A stretch of 64,000 nt of DNA from CAYRVX01 sp964642165 (lineage in GTDB: Bacteria > Planctomycetota > Phycisphaerae > SM23-33). The translations under genes were made by a program, and so were the position numbers. The stretch spans positions 1 through 64,000 of the forward strand of contig CAZXOC010000004.1 of NCBI GenBank assembly GCA_964642165.1, written 5' to 3'. The notes under the pieces are model-generated. The model was given only the letters and a program-made list of their open reading frames with translations, had not been told where the DNA came from and ran no database searches. Shown here piece by piece: positions 43,443-50,732 of the stretch (its first letter is position 1; the number at the start of each line of letters is the position of its first letter).

Positions 43443-44937
43443 CCGGGCGGAGGCCCCGACGCCCCGGGGGCGGGGGGCAGTTCCCGTCGAGGAAGAAGAC
43501 CAGGTCCGGCGAGTCGACCAGGTCGAGATGGCCGCGCGAGCCGACGAAGAAGCTCCCGCGGTCCTCGCGGGCGTTCTTGAAGACGCTGTACAGCCGCGGG
43601 CAGTCCCGCGCCGGCAGGTACCGGACCGCCGCGGCACCGGCGGCGAACGGGTCGTCGGGCACGGCGGCAAGGTACTCGGGAACCAGCTCCGCGAGTTCCT
43701 TGGGGCGGTGGCCGTGGTCCAGTTCGTACAGGCGCATGGCCAGGGCCGCCGCGGCCATCCGCCGCGTCGCCAGGTTGCGGAACCGCACCTTGAAGGAGCG
43801 GTTCAGGCGCGGCAGCAGCAGCGCCACCAGGGTGCAGGAGGCGTTGGCGAAGCGCCGTCGCGGCAGCGTCCGGCGCGCGTCGCAGGCCTGGGGATACGTC
43901 GCCGCACGCGCCGCTTCGACGTCGCCGGCCATCTTCGCCAGCAGCTCCGCCTCGTCGGCGGCGTAGAAGGCCGGCAGGATCGCGCCCAGGTGCCCGCCGC
44001 CGCCCAGCAGCCCCGTGCGGCCCTGGGGCCAACGCGGCAGCCGGCGCAGCGACAGCCGGCCCGCCCGCGCCCGCTCGGCCATCTCGTAGGCCATGCTCCG
44101 CTCGCCCAGGATCGCGCGGTCGAAGCCGTCGCGGCGAAGCAGGTCGGCGATCAACCCGCGAGCGGCCCGGTGCGCCTCGCCGTCCTCCCGGGCTGCCGAC
44201 AGGCGGGGCGCCATCTCCTCGATCGCCAGACACACCTCGCGGCGGATCCTGTCGGCCGTCTCGAAGGCCGTCAGGCACAGCACCGACTCGACCGACCGCG
44301 CCAGGGCCATCGCGTCGCGCAGCCGCTCGACGGCCCCGGCCGTCTCTCCGTCCTCGTTCGCCCTCAGCGCGTCCAAGCAGAGGAGGTCGCCCACGTCCGA
44401 CAGCTCCCGGAGCCGGGGCGGGCGCCACCGGAACACGGGCTGGCGAAAGCGGATGCCCCAATCGGCCGACCGGCAGCGCCGCGCCCGGCGGCACAGCCCC
44501 AGGACCTCCTTCGACAAGGCCAGGGCCTCCCGGACGCGACGCGCGTCCCCGGGGCGGCCGCGGCGATGGGCCAGGACCCCGTCGCGCAGCAGGTCGACCA
44601 GATCCCCCCGGCGTGCGCGCGTCGCGGCGTGTGCGGCAGCGGCATCCCCCAGGCCGAACGCCCGCCGGTAGGTCTCGGCGGCTTGGCGGTGGTGTTCGGC
44701 CGCGTTCTCCGCGACCGCGGGGCGGGTCGTGGCGAAGTCCCGCCAGGCCAGCGGCTCGCCCCGTCTGCGGATGCGCTCCACGCACGCGTCCAGCCGCGCC
44801 TCGTCGCGGTGGAGCTTCGCCAGCAGCACGACGGCCCCGACCGCGGCACCGGCCAGCAGGAACAAGGCGATGCGAAGGACCCGTCGCAGGCGCCTGCCCC
44901 GGCGCCCGCGATCAGATGTCGAATCGGCTTCGGGCAT
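43414..44937 (-). CDS. Membrane-anchored hypothetical protein
   Basis: 507 residues from the ATG at 44937 (GAGG about 9 nt upstream). A basic N-terminus precedes one membrane helix (VLRIALFLLAGAAVGAVVLLA); the rest is a helical, Arg/Ala/Leu-rich extracytoplasmic domain. The C-terminal part (AAALAMRLYELDHGHRPKELAELVPEYL, then LVFFLDGN) resembles the tail seen in planctomycete pilin-like or pre-pilin-associated hypothetical proteins, where a growing C-terminal domain follows a long helix. No function can be assigned. It is divergent from lysC. Confidence 0.7.
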   Translation of the reverse strand: MPEADSTSDRGRRGRRLRRVLRIALFLLAGAAVGAVVLLAKLHRDEARLDACVERIRRRGEPLAWRDFATTRPAVAENAAEHHRQAAETYRRAFGLGDAAAAHAATRARRGDLVDLLRDGVLAHRRGRPGDARRVREALALSKEVLGLCRRARRCRSADWGIRFRQPVFRWRPPRLRELSDVGDLLCLDALRANEDGETAGAVERLRDAMALARSVESVLCLTAFETADRIRREVCLAIEEMAPRLSAAREDGEAHRAARGLIADLLRRDGFDRAILGERSMAYEMAERARAGRLSLRRLPRWPQGRTGLLGGGGHLGAILPAFYAADEAELLAKMAGDVEAARAATYPQACDARRTLPRRRFANASCTLVALLLPRLNRSFKVRFRNLATRRMAAAALAMRLYELDHGHRPKELAELVPEYLAAVPDDPFAAGAAAVRYLPARDCPRLYSVFKNAREDRGSFFVGSRGHLDLVDSPDLVFFLDGNCPPPPGRRGLRPASARSGSTP

Positions 44938-45182
44938 CGCAACGTACCTCGAAGGGCGCGCGAGCCCCAACCAGGGACAAGACGCCGCGGCCCGAATTGC
45001 CCGGGGCGATGTCCTCTGTCCGTCGTTCTGCGGCCTTGGCGGAATTATACGGAACGGATCGTGCCCTGTCGGCGTGGCGGTCGAAAATGGATGGACACGG
45101 CGGCAGGATCGACTACATTCTCTGGACTTGCGCAGCGCCTCGCGAAGGCGCGGGCGGCCCCGCAGCGGAGCAGCGGCAGACA

Positions 45183-46436
45183 ATGAGCACGGTCGTGATG
45201 AAGTTCGGCGGGACGAGCGTGGCCGACGCGGAGTTGATCCGTGCCGCGGCCCGGCGCGCCATTCGCGCCCAGAAGGCCGGGAACCGGGTCGCCATGGTCG
45301 TTTCGGCGATGGGAGCCACGACCGACCGGCTGGTGGACCTGGCCGCCCAGATCACTCCCAACCCGCCCAAGCGGGAGATGGACCAGTTGCTGGCCACGGG
45401 CGAGCAGGTGACGATCTCGCTGATGGCGATGGCGCTGGAGCAGATGGGCGCGGCGGCGATCAGCTTCACGGCCGGGCAGATCGGCATCGTCACCAACGAC
45501 GCCCACATGAAGGCGAAGGTCAAGTCGATCGACGTGCGGAGGATCCGCCAGCACCTCGACGCGGGGCGGATCGTCGTCATTGCGGGCTTCCAGGGCATGA
45601 CGGAGACCGGCGCGGTCACGACGCTCGGCCGCGGCGGCAGCAACGTCACGCTGGTGGCCATCGCCGCGGCGCTCGGGGCCGAGGCCTGCGAGAACTATAC
45701 CGACGTCGACGGCATCTTCACCGCCGACCCGCGGATCGTGCCCAACGCCCGGAAGATCCACCGCATCAGCTACGACGAGATGCTCGAGCTCGCCAGCCTG
45801 GGGGCCAAGGTGCTCCACAACCGCTCCGTCGAGTTCGCCAAGAAATACAACGTGCCCATCCACGTCCGCAGCAGCAAGCACAACCGCAAAGGAACGATGA
45901 TCGTGGCCGAGACCGAATCCATGGAGCGCATCGTCGTCAGCGGGGTCGCGCTGAAGGACAACCTCGCCCGCGTGACGCTGCGGGACGTGCCGGACCGCCC
46001 CGGCGTGGCGGCGGCCGTCTTCCACCAGATCGCCGCCCACAAAATCGTCGTCGACGACATCATCCAGACCATCGCCGACAACCGCCAGGCCACCATCTCC
46101 TTCACCATCGAGCTGGCCGACCTCGCCGATGCCAAGAAGGTCGTCGAGGGGATCGGCAGGGACCTCGGCTGCGCCGCGACGTTCGAGGACCGCCTGGCGA
46201 AGGTGTCGGTCGTCGGGATGGGCATGCGGATGCACACCGGCGTGGCCGAGCGGATGTTCGCGGCCCTGGCGAAGGCGAGGATCAACATCCAGAACATCAC
46301 GACGAGCGAGATCAAGGTCTCCTGCCTGATCGATCGCACGGACGGGCAGCGGGCGCTGCGCCTGGTCCACGACGCGTTCAACCTGGGCGCCAAGCCGCGC
46401 GGGAAGACCAAGAGGAAGAAGTCGAAGAAACGCTGA
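45183..46436 (+). CDS. lysC: Aspartate kinase
   Basis: 417 residues, the usual size for a monofunctional aspartokinase. It phosphorylates aspartate, the first committed step to lysine, threonine and methionine. Seen: MKFGGTSVAD, a Ser/Thr-binding VSAMGATTDRL, TLGRGGSNVTL and ENYTDVDGIFTADPRIV. Two ACT domains follow (about 265-335 DVPDRPGVAAAVFHQI, and 345-405 MGMRMHTGVAERMFAALA), the site of feedback by lysine or threonine. The tail is Lys-rich. No strong ribosome-binding site or riboswitch is apparent upstream. Confidence 0.95.
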   Translation: MSTVVMKFGGTSVADAELIRAAARRAIRAQKAGNRVAMVVSAMGATTDRLVDLAAQITPNPPKREMDQLLATGEQVTISLMAMALEQMGAAAISFTAGQIGIVTNDAHMKAKVKSIDVRRIRQHLDAGRIVVIAGFQGMTETGAVTTLGRGGSNVTLVAIAAALGAEACENYTDVDGIFTADPRIVPNARKIHRISYDEMLELASLGAKVLHNRSVEFAKKYNVPIHVRSSKHNRKGTMIVAETESMERIVVSGVALKDNLARVTLRDVPDRPGVAAAVFHQIAAHKIVVDDIIQTIADNRQATISFTIELADLADAKKVVEGIGRDLGCAATFEDRLAKVSVVGMGMRMHTGVAERMFAALAKARINIQNITTSEIKVSCLIDRTDGQRALRLVHDAFNLGAKPRGKTKRKKSKKR

Positions 46437-46461
46437 GGCGCCAAGCCCGGCTTCCCGAAAC

Positions 46462-46555
46462 GCAGAGACGGGTGGACCCACAGGTCCGCTCGTTTTCGTA
46501 TTGCGGGGCCCACGTCTCTGCCCTACCTTGCGCGAGCAAGGGCTGGACCTGTGGG
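46462..46555 (+). promoter_or_regulatory. Structured leader with interleaved inverted repeats (possible pseudoknot)
   Basis: Two perfect long-range repeats are interleaved: GCAGAGACG (46462-46470) with CGTCTCTGC (46513-46521), and CCCACAGGTCC (46477-46487) with GGACCTGTGGG (46545-46555). The last arm ends directly at the ATG of the nuclease gene. The a-b-a'-b' order can form a pseudoknot. A local hairpin GGACC-CACA-GGTCC (46474-46487) competes with the second pairing, and CCTTGC-GCGA-GCAAGG (46526-46541) is a GNRA-tetraloop hairpin. It may control translation, or be a palindromic repeat element. Confidence 0.5.
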
Positions 46556-47440
46556 ATGAAGCCGACGAAGCCCAAGCTGAGCGGTCGCCGCAGGCGCCTG
46601 CGCGTCGCGGCGAGGAAGGCGCGGTGGCCGGCCGTTGCGCTGGTGGTCGTCGCGCTGATCATCGTCGCGGACCGGGCAGGCCTCTTCGGCCTTCGCCCGG
46701 CGCCGACGGGCGACGACTACCGGCGCTATCACGGCAAGTCGTTCCGCGTCGTTCGCGTGATCGACGGCGACACGCTGGACGTCGACGCGCCCGACGGGCG
46801 CCGCGGGCACACCCGGATCCGCCTCTGGGGCGTCGACACGCCCGAGACCAGGCATCCCCAGAAGGGCGTGCAGCACTTCGGCCCCGAGGCGGCCGCCTTC
46901 ACCCGCCGTGCCTGCGAAGGCAACACCGTGCGCCTGGAACTGGCCCCCCGCCGCACGAGAGACAGGTACCGCCGCCTCCTGGCCTACGTGTTCCTGCCCG
47001 ACGGCCGCCTGCTCAACCGCGAGCTGGTCCGCCTGGGCTTCGGCTACGCCGACCCGCGCTACCGCCATCCCTACCGGGAGGAGTTCCTGCGGCTGCACGA
47101 CACCGCGCGGGCGGCGCGGCGGGGGCTCTGGCGGGACGTGCGGCAGAAGGACCTGCCGTACTACCTCCAGAACGCACTCGGGTGCGTTCGCCTTCCGGAA
47201 CGGCCTCCAGCGGGGGCGCCCGAGGGGGCTTACAGGTCGCTGACCTGGCCCTCGCGCCCGGGCTGGTGGCGGTCGACGGCGAGCTTGCCGCGGATGGATT
47301 CGAGGGCCTGGGCCTTCCTGCCGATCCGCCCGACCAGCAGCATCACGGGCAGCCGCCGGCTGTCGCGGAACGTGACGACGATCCGCCCGAAGCCGAGGAT
47401 CCGCTCGAGGAAGTCGCTGGTGTCCACGCGGGTGTTGTAG
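46556..47440 (+). CDS. Membrane-anchored staphylococcal-nuclease-like protein
   Basis: 294 residues as read. A basic start and membrane helix (about 24-40, WPAVALVVVALIIVADRAG) lead to an SNase-type OB fold (about 60-190) with metal ligands in VIDGDTLDV, catalytic R89 in IRLWG, E97 in VDTPE and an Arg near 139 in DRYRRLLAY. It should cleave nucleic acid outside the membrane. After about residue 222 the frame runs antisense into the convergent membrane-protein gene for 211 nt; this tail looks like shadow sequence, so the native stop may be lost. The ATG abuts the structured leader and has no Shine-Dalgarno site. Confidence 0.75.
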   Translation: MKPTKPKLSGRRRRLRVAARKARWPAVALVVVALIIVADRAGLFGLRPAPTGDDYRRYHGKSFRVVRVIDGDTLDVDAPDGRRGHTRIRLWGVDTPETRHPQKGVQHFGPEAAAFTRRACEGNTVRLELAPRRTRDRYRRLLAYVFLPDGRLLNRELVRLGFGYADPRYRHPYREEFLRLHDTARAARRGLWRDVRQKDLPYYLQNALGCVRLPERPPAGAPEGAYRSLTWPSRPGWWRSTASLPRMDSRAWAFLPIRPTSSITGSRRLSRNVTTIRPKPRIRSRKSLVSTRVL

Positions 47441-48078
47441 TCCTCGCGGGAGATCTGCTCGCCCGTCTCGGTCAGGCCGACCTGGATGTTCATGTAGTTC
47501 GGCGTGATGGCGACGTAGTAGAACAGGCCCTTGACCCACGAGACGACCACGCCGATCGAGAAGATCGCCGCGATCAGCAGGAAGCCCATCCAGCTCATCG
47601 ACACGGTGATCCTGCCCAGGGCGTTGAGGAAGGACCCCAGCCAGCCCAGCAGGTGCAGCCAGAGCAGCACGAGCAGCACGAACAGCACGACGATCGCCAG
47701 GACCTTGACGCTCATCTCGTACTCGTCGACGAGGAAGCACAGGACGAAGACGGCCAGCCACACGCCGCCGACCACCCGCGCCGCGACGTCGGCCGCCGAG
47801 GCGGGGATCGCCCCCAGGTCGATCATCAACATGACGCCCGCGCCCACGATCGACGCCAGGATCGCCGGGATGTAGAGCACCTTGCGGCTCCAGTTGAAGC
47901 AGACCAGCCACTCGTTGATGTCCGGGTCGTTCTTGAGCTGCAAGCCCACGCGGACCCGCGTCCGCAGCGTCCGGCGGAACAGCACGAACACCAGGGCCGT
48001 CAGGCCCATCAGGGCGAAGGGAATGCAGAGGACCACGTACTTGTCCCAGCCCCAGTTCCAGTCGATCTTCGCCAGCAT
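47230..48078 (-). CDS. Multi-span membrane protein with PH-like segment
   Basis: 282 residues. About five membrane helices are visible (YVVLCIPFALMGLTALVFVLF, VLYIPAILASIVGAGVML, VVGGVWLAVFVLCFL, VLAIVVLFVLLVLLWLH, MGFLLIAAIFSIGVVV). The C-terminal third (YYVAITPNYMNIQVGLTETGEQ, FGRIVVTFRDSRRLPVMLLVG) looks like a bacterial PH-type or Band7-like cytoplasmic domain. The function is unknown. AGGA lies 6 nt before the ATG. Confidence 0.7.
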   Translation of the reverse strand: MLAKIDWNWGWDKYVVLCIPFALMGLTALVFVLFRRTLRTRVRVGLQLKNDPDINEWLVCFNWSRKVLYIPAILASIVGAGVMLMIDLGAIPASAADVAARVVGGVWLAVFVLCFLVDEYEMSVKVLAIVVLFVLLVLLWLHLLGWLGSFLNALGRITVSMSWMGFLLIAAIFSIGVVVSWVKGLFYYVAITPNYMNIQVGLTETGEQISREDYNTRVDTSDFLERILGFGRIVVTFRDSRRLPVMLLVGRIGRKAQALESIRGKLAVDRHQPGREGQVSDL

Positions 48079-48253
48079 CTTGCGTCCTTTCCTGTCGATC
48101 GCCACGGGCGAGGCACCACGGTACCCGACCGCGTCGCGGCGGGCAAGCCTGCGCCGGCGCCGATGACGTTCGACCCGGTCGCCTCGGCTCTCGCCGCGCG
48201 CCTTCGAGGCGGCGACCGCTCGCCGGGTTAGACGCGGCCGGCACGCGAGGAAT

Positions 48254-48607
48254 TCAGGCGTCGCGGGCAGATAGACCTCTCGCCGGCCGGGCGGAGATGG
48301 CCGCGCGCCGAACGCGGACGTGTTTGCCCGGCGAGCGCCGGCGCACCCACCGCACGAACTTCCGGATCCCCGGGTGGCGGCGGATGGCCGACAGCGTGGC
48401 GTACTCCCGCTCCAGCTTCTTTGCCCCGAAGGTGGCGTGCAGCATGTCGTGGCACGCCCCGCACAACATCGCGATCCGCTCGTGCACTTCGCGACGCTCG
48501 AAGGCCTTCTTGTTCTGCTTGTTCTTGTGCCGGGTGCGAGGAATGAGGTGGTGCCGCTCCAGCTTGCCGACGGTCCGGCCGCACAGCTCACAGCGCTTGT
48601 CGTTCAT
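48254..48607 (-). CDS. Small HNH-domain protein
   Basis: 117 residues. Zinc-knuckle pairs C6/C9 (CELCG) and C49/C52 (LCGACH) flank the HNH core, with H19-H20 in RHHLIP and H53/H57 in CHDMLH. Proteins of this size occur as stand-alone nucleases or nicking enzymes; a role in DNA processing is likely but unproven. The C-terminus is strongly basic (VRWVRRRSPGKHVRVRR). No toxin or phage genes lie beside it. Confidence 0.75.
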   Translation of the reverse strand: MNDKRCELCGRTVGKLERHHLIPRTRHKNKQNKKAFERREVHERIAMLCGACHDMLHATFGAKKLEREYATLSAIRRHPGIRKFVRWVRRRSPGKHVRVRRAAISARPARGLSARDA

Positions 48608-48744
48608 CTCGCCTCGCCTCGTCGCGTCGCGGGCGCCCTCGCCCCGGGGCCCGTTCATTGTACCTGCCCGATCCGTCCGCGCATCGGCAAAGCCGCCCGA
48701 AGCCACGCACCGGCCGTCCGCGCCGATGCCCCGGGGCTCGCCCC

Positions 48745-48772
48745 TTGCAAGCCGCGCCCGAGCGGCTACGAT
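48745..48772 (+). promoter_or_regulatory. Candidate promoter TTGCAA-16-TACGAT
   Basis: -35 at 48745-48750 and -10 at 48767-48772 lie in the 345-nt divergent gap between the HNH gene (start 48607) and the DivIC-like gene (start 48953). Each hexamer matches consensus at four of six positions. Nothing else is evident in the gap. Confidence 0.4.
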
Positions 48773-48952
48773 ACGCTCACACGCGACGGAAACGCTGGAG
48801 CCGTCTGGAAGTCTCGTCCGATACATCAAAGGAGTCTGTGCCGCTCGCGGAGAGATCGTGCGCGCCGCGATCGGCAGCCGGCGGGGCGGGCTTCCGCGGC
48901 GAGACGCATCGGTCGGCGAGGAACAAAGAGGCCCTGGAAGACAAGGCGGTCT

Positions 48953-49510
48953 ATGGAGCCTCGACCCGAGAGAAGGCATGGCGACTACGAGCCGAGCGGC
49001 ATCCGGCGGCTGCTGGGTGCGGCCGGGCGGCTCGTGGGCTTCTGCGCCGCGGCGGGGCTGGCGATGGCGATCTTCGGCTGCGTCCTGCTGCTGCCGGAGT
49101 GTGCCCGCCTGGCCAAGGCGCGCTACCACCTGGCCCGCCAGCAGGCGATCAACGCCGAGCTCGCCGAGCTCGTCCGCGCCAACGAGCGCCTGATCGCCAA
49201 CCTGCCCGACGACCCCGTCCTCACGAAGCGGCTGGCCATGAACCAACTGGGCCTCTGGCCGGAGGACGAGGTGGTGGTTCCCGCCGTGCAGCGCATGCAA
49301 CGCCCACCTCCCGCCGTCGTGCTGATCCGCCGGCGCGTCCGCCCGCAGCCCCCGAGCGGGTGGCTCCTCGACGCCGCCCGGCGCGTCTCGAAGCCCGGCA
49401 CGAAGCGCGGGCTGCTGCTGCTGGCGGCCCTGGCCCTGTTCGCCGCGATCTGGGTCTTCCCGGCCAGGGACCCCGGCCGGAGGGAGAAGGTCCACCCGCC
49501 CGCGCCGTGA
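48953..49510 (+). CDS. DivIC/FtsB-like membrane protein with an extra C-terminal helix
   Basis: 185 residues. A membrane helix (LVGFCAAAGLAMAIFGCVLLL) is followed directly by a coiled coil (LAKARYHLARQQAINAELAELVRANERLIANL) and then DPVLTKRLAMNQLGLWPEDEVVV, which matches the septum-initiator pattern of DivIC/FtsB, where a coiled coil leads to a DP...A...LG..PGE-like ending. A second membrane helix near the C-terminus (RGLLLLAALALFAAIWVF) is not usual for that family. A role in cell division or envelope assembly is plausible, not shown. Confidence 0.6.
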   Translation: MEPRPERRHGDYEPSGIRRLLGAAGRLVGFCAAAGLAMAIFGCVLLLPECARLAKARYHLARQQAINAELAELVRANERLIANLPDDPVLTKRLAMNQLGLWPEDEVVVPAVQRMQRPPPAVVLIRRRVRPQPPSGWLLDAARRVSKPGTKRGLLLLAALALFAAIWVFPARDPGRREKVHPPAP

Positions 49511-49576
49511 GCCGCCCAGAGCGCCGGTGGGCTTCGGCGGAGGGCCGGCGGGGCTCGCCCGTCCATCGACACCCCC

Positions 49577-50620
49577 CTATCGGCGGAAACGCAGCGTCTT
49601 GACCCAGGCAATATACGGCTTCTCGACCTGGTCGATCTTCCGGCCGAAGACGTGCTCGATGGCCCGGACGTCGGCGTTGCGGGCGCTGTGGTGGGCGCGG
49701 AAATGCTTGTAGAACTTCCGCAGCAGACCTTTCGTCTGCATGTACATCACGAAATAGCGGGCCTGGGCGTAGTTGTCGCCCTGGAGGCGGCCGTAGAAGT
49801 CGCGCTTGGTCACCAGGTCCCGCAGCGGGCGGAGCGTGCCCTTCTTGACGGCCGACTGGAGGCCCGGCAGGCGCCAGTTCGTCAGGCCGATGATCGTCTC
49901 CTCCCGCACGCTGCACTGCTCGTGGAGGCTGGCGAGGCCCTCGTTGAACCAGGTGGGCACGTTGGGGAAGTCGTAGACGATCAGCGCGTGGGTCAGCTCG
50001 TGCACCAGCGTGCCGGTGCCGGTGTTGATGTTCATGACCATGCGCCGGTCGGTCGGCTGGTAGTAGCCGAAGTACGGCTCGCCGCCCCGGGGATAGTCGC
50101 GCTTGGCGTACCGCTTGTAGTTCGTCTCGCCGGCGAAGAGGAAGATGCTGATGGGGTGCGCGGGCTTCTTGTCGAAGTAGGCCGTCCACATCGCCTTCGC
50201 CGGGCGGACGACGCTCCACTTGGCATACGAGGCGAGCTGCGCCTCGGACGAGTTGCCCGCCACCACGAACGGCGTCCGGACGATGACGTTGATCTTCCGC
50301 CCATGCGCGGTCCGGATCGCCGCCGCTTTCTTCGCGCAGGCCGTGACCAGCTCCGCGGGGGGGTACTTCTCCGGGCGGGCCGGCAGCGTTGCCGCGGGAA
50401 CGCGCGCGGGCGGCTTGACCTTCGCGGCCCGCGCGGAGCGCGGCGGCCGGGCCCCGACCGAACCGATCGGCCCGGCGCCTGCCGAGGCACCCGCCCGCGG
50501 TGCCGCCGGGCGCGCGGGCAGCAAGACACAGCAAGCTGCCGCAGCGAAGACCGCCAAGGCACAGGTGATCCACGCGACGTGCTTCCCGTTCACGTCTGGC
50601 GTCGTCTTCGGCGTGTGCAC
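49577..50620 (-). CDS. Membrane-anchored HExxH metallopeptidase-like protein (DUF1570 type)
   Basis: 347 residues from a GTG at 50620 with GGAAG six bases upstream. A membrane anchor (WITCALAVFAAAACCVLL) precedes a Pro/Ala/Arg-rich linker and a catalytic-looking domain. H207-E-L-T-H211 is a gluzincin motif and E227 in WFNEGLAS is the likely third zinc ligand. SASA-type neighbours are absent; this domain type is common in planctomycetes as a secreted peptidase of unknown target. The longer frame to 50704 adds 28 basic residues. Confidence 0.75.
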   Translation of the reverse strand: MHTPKTTPDVNGKHVAWITCALAVFAAAACCVLLPARPAAPRAGASAGAGPIGSVGARPPRSARAAKVKPPARVPAATLPARPEKYPPAELVTACAKKAAAIRTAHGRKINVIVRTPFVVAGNSSEAQLASYAKWSVVRPAKAMWTAYFDKKPAHPISIFLFAGETNYKRYAKRDYPRGGEPYFGYYQPTDRRMVMNINTGTGTLVHELTHALIVYDFPNVPTWFNEGLASLHEQCSVREETIIGLTNWRLPGLQSAVKKGTLRPLRDLVTKRDFYGRLQGDNYAQARYFVMYMQTKGLLRKFYKHFRAHHSARNADVRAIEHVFGRKIDQVEKPYIAWVKTLRFRR

Positions 50621-50732
50621 AGAAGGCTTCCTTGGCTTGGCGGGCCCCGCAGGCCGCGCCCGATCCCATCCGCGAGGCCGCGGGCTCCTGGGGCTTGGTC
50701 GCACGAGCCCCGCGCCGGGTTCGCGCGGACCG

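Noticed and set aside
45051..45182. Lysine riboswitch or attenuator upstream of lysC
   Set aside because: No conserved lysine-riboswitch core, leader peptide or terminator is visible in this 130-nt stretch.
48254..48607. HNH protein as part of a restriction or anti-phage system
   Set aside because: No methylase, ATPase or other defence gene lies beside it, so a defence role is not supported.
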